Shown here piece by piece: positions 27,033 through 36,252 of a stretch of 64,000 nucleotides of DNA (the first letter of the stretch is position 1; every line of letters starts with the position of its first letter). The notes beneath the pieces are model-generated. The model worked only from the letters and a program-made list of their open reading frames with translations. It made no database searches and had not been told where the DNA came from. The DNA is from CATQGW01 sp965242565 (GTDB lineage: Bacteria > Chloroflexota > Dehalococcoidia > Bin125). Location: assembly GCA_965242565.1 (NCBI GenBank), contig OZ251457.1:2356001-2420000 (forward strand). Reading direction: 5' to 3'. A program made the position numbers and the translations under genes.

Positions 27033-27728
27033 TCAGCCGCCCGAGACGGGGGCGCGCACGGGAGCGCGGCGCGGCTGCTCTTCGAGCCGGCGCAGCTCGT
27101 CCTGCAGCTCGTCCACACGCTGCTCGAGCTGTTCGATGCGGTCGTGCTCGGGGTCCGGCAGGCGCAGGACGGTGTCGTCGCCGGGGTCGTAGTAGGCGAC
27201 GATGTGGCCGGGCACGCCGACGACGGTGGCGTAGGGCGGAACGTTGGCGACGACGACCGCGCCGGAGCCGATCTTGGCCCCATTGCCGACGCTGATCGCG
27301 CCGATCAGGCTCGCTCCCGCGCCGACCAGCACATCCTCGCCCAGCATCGGGTGGCGCTGGGTGCGCTTGCGGCTCGCGCCGCCGAGCGTGACGCCCTGGT
27401 GGAGATGGCAGCGTGCGCCGATTTTGGCGGTCTCGCCGATCACGACGCCCATGCCGTGGTCGATCAGGCAGGGCGTCGCGATCTGCGCGCCGGGATGGAT
27501 TTCGATGCCGGTGATCCAGCGGGTGAACTGGGAGAGCATGCGCGCCGCGAGCGGCAAGCCGGCGCGATGCAGCGTAGAGGCGATGCGGTGCAGGGTGAGG
27601 GCGTGGACGCCGGGGTAGACGAGCAGGACTTCGACTGGGCTCGTGGCGGCGGGGTCGCGCTCGATGGCGAACTGCACATCGTCGGAGACGGCGCGGGCGA
27701 ACGCCCTCAGGTCTTGCAGGATCGACAC
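27033..27728 (-). CDS. cysE: Serine O-acetyltransferase
   Basis: A 231-residue enzyme making O-acetylserine for cysteine synthesis. The N-terminal helical part is short, as in the SAT-short class, and is followed by left-handed beta-helix hexapeptide repeats (HPGAQIATPCLIDHGMGVVIGE, GVTLGG, HPMLGEDVLVGAGASLIG). Residues after about 185 form a charged coil (RIEQLEQRVDELQDELRRLEE) that is not part of the usual catalytic unit and may mediate oligomerisation. It sits about 27 bases upstream of cysS. Confidence 0.93.
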   Translation of the reverse strand: MSILQDLRAFARAVSDDVQFAIERDPAATSPVEVLLVYPGVHALTLHRIASTLHRAGLPLAARMLSQFTRWITGIEIHPGAQIATPCLIDHGMGVVIGETAKIGARCHLHQGVTLGGASRKRTQRHPMLGEDVLVGAGASLIGAISVGNGAKIGSGAVVVANVPPYATVVGVPGHIVAYYDPGDDTVLRLPDPEHDRIEQLEQRVDELQDELRRLEEQPRRAPVRAPVSGG

Positions 27729-27740
27729 GCGGCGCGCCCC

Positions 27741-28946
27741 TTACTCACCCAACTGAACAGTCGGCTCGTTGCGCAGCGTAACGCGAATGTTGGCGACGGC
27801 ATGCGCCTGAATGCCTTCTGCGCGACCGAGCGCGCCCATTCCCTCGGCCGTGGTGGCTTTTACGTTGAGATTCGCGGGGTTGAGGTCGAGCGCGTCGGCG
27901 AGACGCGCGCGCATCGCGTCGATGTAGGGCGCGAGGCGAGGACGCTCGGCGATCACGACGGCGTCAACGGATTGGGGGCGGGCGGCGCAGTCGGCGAGCA
28001 TCGCGGCAACGCGGCGCAGCAGGGCGATGCTGTCCGCATCCGCCCACTGCGGATCGCCGGGCGGGAAGTGCCGGCCGATATCGCCGAGCCCGGCCGCGCC
28101 GAGCAGCGCGTCAATGATCGCATGGGTGAGCGCGTCGGCGTCGGAGTGCCCGTCGAGCCCGTCGTGGTCGGGAATCTCGACGCCGCCGAGGATCAGCCGC
28201 CGTCCGGCCTTGAAGCGGTGCGAATCGATCCCGATGCCGGTGCGCAGCGTCTGCGGCGGCGGGCTGAGCAGGCTGAACGGGTTGAGCAGCGCGTCGGCGA
28301 TCAGCAGGTCGTCGGCGGTGGTGATCTTGAGGTTGCGGCGGCGGGAGGGGTAGACGACGACCGGCTCGCCGAGGCGCTCAACCAGCGCGGCGTCGTCGGT
28401 GGCGGAGACGCCGCCGGCGGCGGCGCGGTGGGCGCGCAGGAGCAGGTCGCGGCGGAAGACCTGCGGGGTGGCGACGGCGCGGAGCTCGGCGCGGGGCGGG
28501 GTGTCGAGCACGCGCTCGCGGGCGTCGACGCGCTTGACCGTGTCGACCAGCGGCGCGCCGGCGACGGCCGCGCCGATCTCGCGGGCGATGCGCAGGCCCT
28601 CGCTGAAGTCGGCGGCTTCGACCAGCGGACGCGCGCCGTCGTGGACGGCGACCAGCTCGACGTTGGGCAAGGCAGCGAGGCCGGCGGCGACTGAGTCCTG
28701 GCGCTCCGCGCCGCCGGTGGCCAGCGCGCGCACCTTACCCCCGCCGTGCGCGCGGGCGATCTGCGCGACGGCGGCGCGGTTGGCAGGGCTGGTCACCACG
28801 ACAACGTGGGTGATGTCGGCGCAGGCGGCGAGCACGGCGAGGGAGTGCGCGAGCACGGGCTTGCCGGCGAGCGGCGCGAGCAGCTTGTCGCCCCCGCCCA
28901 TCCGCGCGCTGCGGCCGGCGGCGAGCAGCACACAGGCGGCGCTCAC
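27741..28946 (-). CDS. ispDF: Bifunctional IspD/IspF (MEP isoprenoid pathway)
   Basis: A 401-residue fusion. Residues 1 to about 225 are the cytidylyltransferase IspD, with the nucleotide-binding loop VLLAAGRSARMGGGDK at the start and VHDGARPL in the middle. From about 237 (GIGIDSHRF) it is IspF (2-C-methyl-erythritol-2,4-cyclodiphosphate synthase) with GGVEIPDHDGLDGHSDADAL metal-binding residues. The enzymes catalyse non-consecutive steps; the intervening kinase IspE is not in the window. It overlaps the PIN/TRAM gene by 4 bases. Confidence 0.96.
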   Translation of the reverse strand: MSAACVLLAAGRSARMGGGDKLLAPLAGKPVLAHSLAVLAACADITHVVVVTSPANRAAVAQIARAHGGGKVRALATGGAERQDSVAAGLAALPNVELVAVHDGARPLVEAADFSEGLRIAREIGAAVAGAPLVDTVKRVDARERVLDTPPRAELRAVATPQVFRRDLLLRAHRAAAGGVSATDDAALVERLGEPVVVYPSRRRNLKITTADDLLIADALLNPFSLLSPPPQTLRTGIGIDSHRFKAGRRLILGGVEIPDHDGLDGHSDADALTHAIIDALLGAAGLGDIGRHFPPGDPQWADADSIALLRRVAAMLADCAARPQSVDAVVIAERPRLAPYIDAMRARLADALDLNPANLNVKATTAEGMGALGRAEGIQAHAVANIRVTLRNEPTVQLGE

Positions 28947-29965
28947 GGCGTCCGCTCGGCGCTGAGCGCGGCGAAGATCATCCGGCCGGCGTGGGTCTGG
29001 ATGACGCGCTTGACGAGCACCGCGCGGGTCGCGCCGAGCTGGTCGGCGGCGTCTTCGACGACGACCATCGTGCCGTCTGGCAGGTAGCCGACGGCCTGTC
29101 CAGCCTCGCGGCCCGGTTCGGCGAGCAGGAGCTGCAGCTGCTCGCCCGGCAGCGCGACGGTTTTGACCGCGTTGGCCAGCTTGTGCAGGTTGAGCGTGCG
29201 GACGCCCTCAATTTCGGCGACGCGGGCGAGATTGGAGTCGGTCAGCACGAGCGCAGCGCCGCGCGCGCGCGCGACGCGCACCAGACGGGTGTCGACATCG
29301 GCGTGCTCTTCTTCCGCGTCGTCGGACGGTTCACCGGCGTCGTCCACGATCAGGACTTCGACATGTTCGGCGGCCTGGAGGCGGGAGAGCAGCTCGAGTC
29401 CGGCGCGTCCGCGTTGGCGCTTGAGCGGGTCGCTGCCGTCGGCGACGCGGCGCAGCTCGTCGAGCACGAAGCGCGGCACGACGAGGTCGGCGAGCAGGAA
29501 GCCGCTTTCGACGACATCGGCGATGCGACCGTCAATGATCGCGCTGGTATCGAGCAGCGCCTCGCCGGGCTGCGGCGGAGAGACGAGGCCGAGCGCGGCG
29601 CGGGAGCCCGGGGCGCGCCCGCGAAAGGAGTCGATGGCGCGCTCAACCTCGGCGCGGCGGCTGAGCGCGACGCCGATGCCGAGCGGCGCGAGCAGGATGG
29701 CGACGCCGACGGGCGCGACATCGCCGGCCAGACCGGGCAGGTTGTCGAGCACGCTGGCGAGCAACAGGGCGACGACCAGCGCGGCCAGCAGCCCGAAGCC
29801 GCCGAGCAGGATTTCGAGCGTGCTGATCGAGTGCAGGATGCCGCGTCGGAACCAGCGGACAGGCTCAAGCGTGCGATCGAGGGCGCGCCGCCGCCAGTCG
29901 CCGCGCGCCGCCGGAGTCGAGTCGGGCGTGGGGGAGTCGGAGAGTTCCGTTTCGCCGCTGACCAT
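28943..29965 (-). CDS. Membrane-anchored PIN/TRAM domain protein (YacL-like)
   Basis: A 340-residue protein: two hydrophobic helices (about 51-73 and 83-101), a PIN nuclease-like domain starting LLDTSAIIDGR (137-147) with later acidic residues (DTRLVRVAR, LTDSNLARVAE), then a C-terminal TRAM RNA-binding domain (about 275-330). The PIN acidic residues are present, so RNase activity is plausible. In other bacteria the homologue stands next to ispD, as here. The first ~30 residues are variable. Confidence 0.88.
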   Translation of the reverse strand: MVSGETELSDSPTPDSTPAARGDWRRRALDRTLEPVRWFRRGILHSISTLEILLGGFGLLAALVVALLLASVLDNLPGLAGDVAPVGVAILLAPLGIGVALSRRAEVERAIDSFRGRAPGSRAALGLVSPPQPGEALLDTSAIIDGRIADVVESGFLLADLVVPRFVLDELRRVADGSDPLKRQRGRAGLELLSRLQAAEHVEVLIVDDAGEPSDDAEEEHADVDTRLVRVARARGAALVLTDSNLARVAEIEGVRTLNLHKLANAVKTVALPGEQLQLLLAEPGREAGQAVGYLPDGTMVVVEDAADQLGATRAVLVKRVIQTHAGRMIFAALSAERTP

Positions 29966-30083
29966 TCCGCCAACCCCCCAGAAAGTCGAATGGCGGCCAT
30001 GAGGCCGCCAAATCAGACCGGGGCGGTCGCCCGCCGGATGATGCCAGGCGCGCCGCGCGTCTGGGCGCTGCGCACGCTCCTAC

Positions 30084-30112
30084 TGTATAGCGTTGGGCGT
30101 CGCTTTGCCACT
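30084..30112 (-). promoter_or_regulatory. Candidate promoter for the PIN/TRAM-ispDF-cysE-cysS operon
   Basis: Minus-strand TATACA (30084-30089) is the only strong -10-like hexamer upstream of the operon; the -35 region is poor (AGTGGC at 17-base spacing). It would give a leader of roughly 110 bases. Confidence 0.3.
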
Positions 30113-30217
30113 GGTGAGGGCTGCGCAATGCCGGTCCCGAGCCCCGAGCATTCGGGCGGGACGGCTCTACGGGGAGAGATGTTGAGGTGGTCAGCGGGGT
30201 TGGGTTACGTTTCACGG

Positions 30218-30350
30218 CGAGATACCCGCGGCAAGCGCGGGTATGACGGAGAGGCGGGCGCGGGCGTGATGGAGAGGCCAGTGTGAGCGTGACGAAGAGG
30301 CGGGCGTGGGCGTGACGAAGAGGCGGGCGCGAGCGTGACGGGGCAACTGC
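30218..30350. repeat. ATACCCGCG palindrome and imperfect GCGGGCG-type direct repeats
   Basis: In the 29966-30361 gap one hairpin of the ATACCCGCG..CGCGGGTAT type lies at about 30222-30244. It is followed by several degenerate copies of the unit gcgggcgYgRgcgtgacg, which look like decayed ends of the same repeat family. No gene is supported in this gap. Confidence 0.65.
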
Positions 30351-30361
30351 GCTGACAGGCC

Positions 30362-31246
30362 TTAGCGCGGGTTGATCAAGTCGCGCCGAGGTTGCTTGGC
30401 GGGCAAGCCGAGACGCTCGCGCATCAGGGCGCAGTATTCGGGGTTGATTTCGATGCCGATGGCGCGGCGCTCCAGCTTTTGGGCGGCGGCGAGGGTGGAA
30501 CCTGAGCCGGCGAAGGGGTCCAGCACGAGGTCGCCCGGCTCGGTGAAGAGCCGGATAAACCAGTCGGGCAGCGTCTCGGGGAAGGCGGCGCTGTGGCTGC
30601 GGTTGGCGCACTCAGTGGCCATGTGCAGGACATTGGTCGGATAGGCGAGCTTGCGGCCAACCCAGTTGGAGATGTTCTTGCCGAAACCGCTCTGCACGCG
30701 CGATTCATCGCGCACCCGGTCGGTGTCGCTGAGCTTGCGCAGGCGGCCCTCGGCCCAGTCGCCGACCGGAACCATGACGGCTTCCTGGTACATGCTGAAT
30801 TTGCGCTGTCGGTTGAATTGCAGGAGGCGCTCCCAGGAGTCGCGGAAGCGATTGGGCCACTTGCCTGGGTAGCAGTTCTTCTTGTGCCAGATGAATTCTT
30901 CGGTCCAGAGCCAGCCGGCGCGGCGCATGGCCAGGATCAGCTCGAGCACGTAGGTGTGGCGCTCACCGCGCACGGCCTTCTCTTTGATGTTGAGGATGAA
31001 CGTGCCGTCGGGCCGCAGGACATGTTGGATGCCGTCGGCGAAGGGCATGAACCAGTCCACGTAGTCGTCGGGATGCACGCCGCCGTAAGTGGCGCGGCGT
31101 TGGTCGGCGTAGGGCGGCGAGGTGACGACCAGGTTGACGCTCTCAGGGGGAAGCGCGCGCAGCAGCTCGGCCGCGTCGCCCTCGAGGACGGCCAGCGGAT
31201 GCCCGGCGGTGGGCAGTCTGAGGCGTTCGGGCGTCGGCTCGATCAC
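30362..31246 (-). CDS. Solitary DNA methyltransferase (N4-cytosine/N6-adenine type)
   Basis: A 294-residue AdoMet-dependent DNA methylase. The catalytic motif IV TSPPY (42-46) comes before motif I DPFAGSGS (about 244-251), the order of the beta class. TSPPY fits N4-cytosine methylation or some N6-adenine enzymes. Between them is a target-recognition segment (FIWHKKNCYPGKWPNRFRD and neighbours). No restriction endonuclease or specificity subunit adjoins it, so it may be a regulatory orphan methylase. An AGGAG site precedes the ATG. Confidence 0.88.
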   Translation of the reverse strand: MIEPTPERLRLPTAGHPLAVLEGDAAELLRALPPESVNLVVTSPPYADQRRATYGGVHPDDYVDWFMPFADGIQHVLRPDGTFILNIKEKAVRGERHTYVLELILAMRRAGWLWTEEFIWHKKNCYPGKWPNRFRDSWERLLQFNRQRKFSMYQEAVMVPVGDWAEGRLRKLSDTDRVRDESRVQSGFGKNISNWVGRKLAYPTNVLHMATECANRSHSAAFPETLPDWFIRLFTEPGDLVLDPFAGSGSTLAAAQKLERRAIGIEINPEYCALMRERLGLPAKQPRRDLINPR

Positions 31247-31410
31247 GGCGCGCTCCTCGGGCGGCGACAGGGCTACGGTAGCGGACGACAGAACAGCCGT
31301 TGCGCCGGTGGAGACGGCGCAGGTGCGCGCGGGCGGCGTTCTGGTAGCGTGATTGGCAGAAGGCGCGGGCCGCGACAGGAGCGGGCGCGCGCCGCAGGAG
31401 CGTGAGAGCG

Positions 31411-33288
31411 ATGCCGCGGCTCGAGATCGACCCGCTGCTGGAGGGCGTCTCCAAGCCGGCCCGCTACGTGGGCGGCGAATGGAACGTGATCGAGCGCGAC
31501 TGGAACGACGCGGAAACCCGCTGGGCGCTGATCTATCCGGACCTCTACGACATCGGGCAGTCCAACGGCGGGCTGGCGATTCTCTACGATCTGCTCAATC
31601 ACACGCCGGGGACGCTGGCGGAGCGCTGCTACGCGCCGTGGCCCGACATGGCCGAGTCACTGCGCTCGCGCGGCGCGCCGCTGTTCAGCCTGGAGAATCG
31701 GCGGCCGCTGGGCGAGTTTGACGCGCTGGGGTTCTCGCTCTCCTACGAACTGACCTACACCAACGTGCTGGAGATGCTGGACCTGGCGGGAATCGCGATC
31801 CGCTCGGAGGCGCGCGGGGAGGATGATCCGATCATCTTCGCGGGCGGCTCGGGCGCGCTGGCGCCGGAGCCGCTCGCGCCGTTCGTCGACGCCTTCGTGC
31901 TGGGCGAGGCCGAGGATGTGGTGCTGGAGATCAACGAGCTGTTGCGCGAGACCAAAGCAGGCGGCGCAAGTCGGCTGGAGCGTCTGGAGGCGCTGGCCCG
32001 GATCCCGGGCGTCTACGTGCCGTGCTTCTACGAGTGGAGCTACGCGGCCGACGGCACGCCGGCCGAGATCACGGCGACCAACGAGGCGGCCTCGATCCCG
32101 ATCGTGAAGCGCTTCATGCAGGGCCTGCCGCCGATTCTGACCAAGCCGATCGTGCCCTATCTACAAACGGTGCATGACCGGGCGGGGATCGAGATTCAGC
32201 GCGGCTGCACGCAGGGCTGCCGCTTCTGCCAGGCGGGGATGATCTACCGCCCGCTGCGCGAGCGGACGCCGGAGGAGGTGGTGGCGGGCGCGCGCGAGCT
32301 GTTCGCCAACACGGGCTTCGACGAGCTCTCGCTGGTCTCGCTGAGCAGCACGGACCACAGCCAGATCAACGACATCGTGCGGGCGCTGCGCGCGGAATTC
32401 GGCGACCGGATCGGCATCTCGCTGCCCAGTACGCGGGTCGACTCGTTCAGCGTGGATACGGCGCTGCTCTGCGCGCCGCGCAAGAAGTCGAGCATGACCT
32501 TCGCGCCGGAGGCCGGCAGCCAGCGGCTGCGCAACGCGGTCAGCAAGGTCGTGGCTGACGAAGACCTGCTGCACGCCGCGCGCAACGCCTTTGAGAACGG
32601 CTGGAGCAGCATCAAGCTCTACTTCATGGTCGGGCTGCCGACGGAGACGATGGCCGATGTGCAGGGGATCGTGGACTGGGCCTCGCAGGTGAAGGCGATC
32701 GGCCGCGAGCTCGTGGGCAAGCGCGCGCGGGTGCGGGTCTCGACCTCCAACCACGTGCCGAAAGCGCACGCGCCGTTCCAGTGGGCGCGCCAGGAAACGC
32801 CGGCCGAGCTGGCCCCCAAACACGAGCTGCTGCGGCGCGGCTGCCGCAGCGCGCGGCTCGATTTCACCTGGAACGATCCGGGCGAGTCAATTCTCGAGGG
32901 CGCGCTGAGCCGCGGCGACCGTCGACTGGCGGCGGTGGTCGAGACGGCCTGGCGCAAGGGCGCGCGCTTCGACGCCTGGAGCGAGCATTTCCGACAGAGC
33001 GCGTGGGACGCGGCGTTCGCCGAGCACGGGCTGGACCCGGCCTTCTACTGCCACCGCGAGCGCGATCTGTGGGAGCGCTTCCCCTGGTCGCACATCGCGT
33101 CGGGCGTGTCGGAGGCGTTTCTGCGCAAGGAGTGGCAGCGGACGCATAAAGAGTTGACCACGATGGACTGTCGCGACGGCTGCAACGTCTGCGGGATGGA
33201 GCATGCGGCGGCGCTCTGCGAGCTGAAGCTGGGCGATCTGATCGCGCAGCGGCGGGCCAAGCCGGGCGAGCGGGTTGTGGTGCTCTGA
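31411..33288 (+). CDS. B12-binding-like radical SAM protein, TIGR03960-type
   Basis: A 625-residue protein with an N-terminal cobalamin-binding-like domain lacking an obvious DxHxxG, then a radical SAM domain whose iron-sulfur motif is CTQGCRFC (around residues 265-272, Cx3Cx2C). The length and the opening (ARYVGGEWN ... LIYPDLYDIGQSNGGL) match the uncharacterised TIGR03960 family, often paired with a TIGR03936 protein, which is absent here. A GTG at 31402 is in frame, but the AGGAG at 31396-31400 is correctly spaced for the ATG at 31411. Its stop overlaps the DinB-like gene by one base. Confidence 0.88.
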   Translation: MPRLEIDPLLEGVSKPARYVGGEWNVIERDWNDAETRWALIYPDLYDIGQSNGGLAILYDLLNHTPGTLAERCYAPWPDMAESLRSRGAPLFSLENRRPLGEFDALGFSLSYELTYTNVLEMLDLAGIAIRSEARGEDDPIIFAGGSGALAPEPLAPFVDAFVLGEAEDVVLEINELLRETKAGGASRLERLEALARIPGVYVPCFYEWSYAADGTPAEITATNEAASIPIVKRFMQGLPPILTKPIVPYLQTVHDRAGIEIQRGCTQGCRFCQAGMIYRPLRERTPEEVVAGARELFANTGFDELSLVSLSSTDHSQINDIVRALRAEFGDRIGISLPSTRVDSFSVDTALLCAPRKKSSMTFAPEAGSQRLRNAVSKVVADEDLLHAARNAFENGWSSIKLYFMVGLPTETMADVQGIVDWASQVKAIGRELVGKRARVRVSTSNHVPKAHAPFQWARQETPAELAPKHELLRRGCRSARLDFTWNDPGESILEGALSRGDRRLAAVVETAWRKGARFDAWSEHFRQSAWDAAFAEHGLDPAFYCHRERDLWERFPWSHIASGVSEAFLRKEWQRTHKELTTMDCRDGCNVCGMEHAAALCELKLGDLIAQRRAKPGERVVVL

Positions 33289-33821
33289 TGGCGGACGACA
33301 ACTCCAGCTCGATCCCGGCCAGCACGCGCGACGACCGCGATGTGCTGCAATACCTGGTCTGGCAGCTGGACCAGTCGTTCGACGGCAAGCCGGAGCATTC
33401 GCTGATGGCCAATTTGTCATCGGTCACGGGCGCCGATCTGGACAAGCTGCCGCCCGGCGGCGGGCGGACGATGCGGGATTTGATCGTCCACTGCGGTTCG
33501 GTCAAGGCGATGTACGTGGATCATGCCTTCGGCGAAGGGACGCGGACATTCTGGACCGCATGGGATCGCGAGGAGGCGGTGAGCGACGCAACGTTCGAGG
33601 ATCTGATGGATTGGCTGACGCGCACGCACGGGGACCTAATCACGCAGGTGCGAATGCTGGCGACGGACCGCGAGTTGACGTCAAAGCGCCCGACCTACTG
33701 GGGCGCGGAGTGGGAGACGCGCCAGATTTTGGACGCAATCAGCATCCACGATGTGTACCACGCGGGGGAGATCAATCACCTGCGGGCGCTGCTGCATCAG
33801 TATGCGCAGGGGCGGTTGTAA
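33288..33821 (+). CDS. DinB-like four-helix protein
   Basis: A 177-residue protein of the DinB/YfiT superfamily, small metal-binding four-helix bundles. The expected His residues are seen in LIVHCGSVK and in the closing HDVYHAGEINHLRALL. Members include thiol transferases and stress proteins, so the activity cannot be assigned. Start overlaps the radical SAM stop (TGATG), so both proteins are probably made together. Confidence 0.8.
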   Translation: MADDNSSSIPASTRDDRDVLQYLVWQLDQSFDGKPEHSLMANLSSVTGADLDKLPPGGGRTMRDLIVHCGSVKAMYVDHAFGEGTRTFWTAWDREEAVSDATFEDLMDWLTRTHGDLITQVRMLATDRELTSKRPTYWGAEWETRQILDAISIHDVYHAGEINHLRALLHQYAQGRL

Positions 33822-33894
33822 CGGAGCTGGTAGCGATAACGGCGAGATACTTCCGTGCCTCTGTCATCCCCACTCCCACCTCCGTCATACCCGC

Positions 33895-34148
33895 GCCCTC
33901 TTCTCCGTCATACCCGCGCTTGCCGCGGGTATCTCGCCGCCACCGGCACCAACCCTCTGTACTGCCTCCCCCGTCATTTCCTGCACCATCCCCTCCGTCA
34001 TTCCCGCCCCCGAGCGGGAATCCATACGGCGTCTGTCAACGGCACCGGGGTACCGAGCCGACCTGCGAACGGGCATTGGCCGGCAGGCCCCGGGCCCCGT
34101 GCTGCGAACAAAGTTGGGTTTGGATTCCCGCTTTCGCGGGAATGACGG
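33895..34148. repeat. ATACCCGCG palindrome plus 154-bp MITE-like element with ATTCCC-type ends
   Basis: A hairpin at 33910-33932 is followed by an element at 33995-34148 with the same size and middle layout as the 150-bp elements at 25274, 44847 and 45665 (CCATACGGCG near one end, TTGGGTTTGGA near the other). Its two ends are the other palindrome type: ATTCCCGC..GCGGGAAT at the left with loop CCCCCGA-like sequence, and a loop of TTTC-type at the right. The family thus exchanges hairpin ends. No gene is seen in 33822-34186. Confidence 0.75.
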
Positions 34149-34186
34149 ACCTTTGGGGACGGGAATGACGAAATTGTGAACGCGTC

Positions 34187-35488
34187 CTAGGAGAAGCGAA
34201 GAGCAGCTTCCAGCGGGGCGGCTTCGGCATGTGGCCCGATGACTGAGAGGCGCAAAGCATCCTCGCGGATGTACTCGTTGGCGACTCGTGCAAGATCGTC
34301 CGCCGTTACGGCTTCGTAGGCGGCGGCGACTTCGTCGACTGTTTTAATTTCGCCGCGCAGCAGCTCCTGGTGGCCGTTCCAACCGGAGACGGCGCGGGTG
34401 TCTTCGAGGCCGAGCAGCATGCGCCCTTCGACGTAGCGGCGGGCGCGTTCGAGTTCGTCGGTATCGACGCCGTCGCGCATGCGGCCGAGCTCGCCCAACG
34501 CGGCCTCCAGAGCCTCAGTTGCGCGTTCGGGGTCCACGGCAAGGTAGACGTACATCGCGCCGGAGTCGCGGAGGGTGGAGCCGTAGGCGTGGACGTCGTA
34601 GGCGAGCCCAAGCTCTTCGCGGACGCGGATGAAGAGGCGGCTGCTCATACCGTCGCCGAGGATGCCCACCAGCAGCGCCATCGCAAAGCGGTCGGGGTGG
34701 TTGGATGAGATGCTGGGCAGGCCGATCGCCAGATGGGTCTGCTCGGTTTCCTTGCGGCGCAGGGCGACGCGCGCGCCGGCGGCGGACAGCGGCGCGGCGG
34801 CCCAGGGCTTTGGCTCGCCGAAATCCCAGCCAGCGGTGTGCTCCGCGACGCGGGCCGCGGCCGCTTCGGGATCGAGCGCGCCGGCGAGCGAGATCAGGGC
34901 GTTGCCGGGCGCGTACTGGCTGCGCCAGTAGTCCACCGTGTCCGCGTACGGAATCGCGGCGACGCTCTCGGGCGTGCCCGCGATATCGCGCCCGATCGGC
35001 GTGTCGGCCCAGAGCAGCGCATCCAGCGCCAGGCCGGCGAGCTGGGCGGGCGAATCCTCGACCGCTGCCAGCTCTTCCAAGATCACCTTCCGCTCCTTCT
35101 CGAGCTCGTCGGCGTCGAAGATCGGGCGGCAGACGAGGTCGAGAATCACATCCAGCGCGGTGTCCAGCTGCGGCGCGGGCGCCTTGGCGTAGTACACGGT
35201 GTACTCGCGGTCGGTCGCGGCGTTGAGCACGCCGCCGACGCCCTCGATGGCCGTCGAGATATCGGCCGCCTGCGGGCGCGCCGCGGAGCCCTTGAAGACG
35301 CAGTGCTCGACGAGGTGCGAAACGCCAGCCAGCCGATCGGGCTCGTAGCGCGCGCCGGCGCCGACATAGAACGAGACGGTAGCCGAGCGGGTATGCGGCA
35401 TCGGCGTGCTGAGCACGCGCAGGCCGTTGGGCAGGACGCGGCGGTCGGGGCTGAGATCGGCGGCGCGCGCGGCCGCTTGCGCGGCCAC
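34187..35488 (-). CDS. M16 family zinc metallopeptidase
   Basis: A 433-residue processing-peptidase-like enzyme. The inverted zinc motif HxxEH is HLVEH (58-62), and the distal glutamate lies in the ELEKERKVILEEL helix. The second half is the inactive M16 C domain. I chose the GTG at 35488, which overlaps the stop of the upstream MBL gene (TAGTG) and gives the usual N-terminus before VLPNGLRVL; an ATG at 35563 would overlap that gene by 76 bases. Single-chain bacterial M16 enzymes degrade or process peptides, often as dimers. No signal peptide, so it is probably cytoplasmic. Confidence 0.9.
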   Translation of the reverse strand: MAAQAAARAADLSPDRRVLPNGLRVLSTPMPHTRSATVSFYVGAGARYEPDRLAGVSHLVEHCVFKGSAARPQAADISTAIEGVGGVLNAATDREYTVYYAKAPAPQLDTALDVILDLVCRPIFDADELEKERKVILEELAAVEDSPAQLAGLALDALLWADTPIGRDIAGTPESVAAIPYADTVDYWRSQYAPGNALISLAGALDPEAAAARVAEHTAGWDFGEPKPWAAAPLSAAGARVALRRKETEQTHLAIGLPSISSNHPDRFAMALLVGILGDGMSSRLFIRVREELGLAYDVHAYGSTLRDSGAMYVYLAVDPERATEALEAALGELGRMRDGVDTDELERARRYVEGRMLLGLEDTRAVSGWNGHQELLRGEIKTVDEVAAAYEAVTADDLARVANEYIREDALRLSVIGPHAEAAPLEAALRFS

Positions 35489-36177
35489 TAAGAGGGCTGC
35501 CCTGCCGGCTGCCAGGCAGTGTTGCCCTGTCCGTCGCGCGTCAGACTGCCCTGCATCAGGCATTGCACGACCTCGTCGAGGCTGTCGCGGATTAAGGCGT
35601 CCTCGCCGTGCCCGTTGAAGGTCAGCGTGTCGCCGGGCAGCGCGTAGAGATGTTCGAGAATCGAGCGGATCACAGTGCGCAGATTATCGTCGGAAGCAGT
35701 GAAACCGGGCCCGCCGGGGAAAAGCGTGTCGCCGACGACACAGAAGGGCGAGGCGTAGAAGCAGATGCTGCCGGCGGTGTGGCCGGGCGTGTGCAGGACG
35801 CGCAGCTCGGTCTCGCCGAGCAGAATGTCGTCCCCGCCCTCGACATGGACATCCACCTCCAGGTCGGCGTCCAGCCAGGCGTGATCCGCGTCGGCCTTCA
35901 CATCGTCCGGATGCATGTAGAAGGGCACGGGCAACAGTTCGCGCAGCGCGTCGAACGATTCCAGGTGATCGGGGTGGGAGTGGGTGAAGAGCACCATCTT
36001 GGGCGTCGCGCCGGCGGCTTCGACGCCGGCCAACACCGCTTGGTGATTGGCCACGGCGTCGATGATCGCCGCGTCGCCGGTCGCCTTGTCGACGAGGAAG
36101 AGAGCGTTGTTGGAAGCAGCGCCGAACGGACCGAGCTTGTAGATGCGCAGCTGTTCCGACTCGTGGTGGATGTCCAT
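35488..36177 (-). CDS. Metallo-beta-lactamase-fold hydrolase (glyoxalase II-like)
   Basis: A 229-residue MBL-fold enzyme. The binuclear metal motif is HSHPDH (66-71), with HTPGHTAG (129-136), GDTLF (149-153) and a late FNGHGED completing the ligand set. The overall form resembles glyoxalase II/YcbL hydrolases that cleave thioesters, but substrate is not defined. The frame runs open far upstream because it is antisense to lysA; the ATG at 36177 begins the family homology. Divergent from lysA and coupled to the M16 gene. Confidence 0.9.
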   Translation of the reverse strand: MDIHHESEQLRIYKLGPFGAASNNALFLVDKATGDAAIIDAVANHQAVLAGVEAAGATPKMVLFTHSHPDHLESFDALRELLPVPFYMHPDDVKADADHAWLDADLEVDVHVEGGDDILLGETELRVLHTPGHTAGSICFYASPFCVVGDTLFPGGPGFTASDDNLRTVIRSILEHLYALPGDTLTFNGHGEDALIRDSLDEVVQCLMQGSLTRDGQGNTAWQPAGQPS

Positions 36178-36240
36178 CGTCGACTCCCTGATGCGGCGCT
36201 TGATGAGGCTCTGAGCCCGCCGCCATTCTACGACGGCGCG

Positions 36241-36246
36241 TACACT
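36241..36246 (+). promoter_or_regulatory. -10 element TACACT for a leaderless lysA transcript
   Basis: TACACT ends 6 bases before the lysA ATG, placing the transcription start at or beside the start codon. No Shine-Dalgarno sequence precedes the ATG, which fits leaderless translation. No good -35 is visible. Confidence 0.5.
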
Positions 36247-36252
36247 CTGCGT

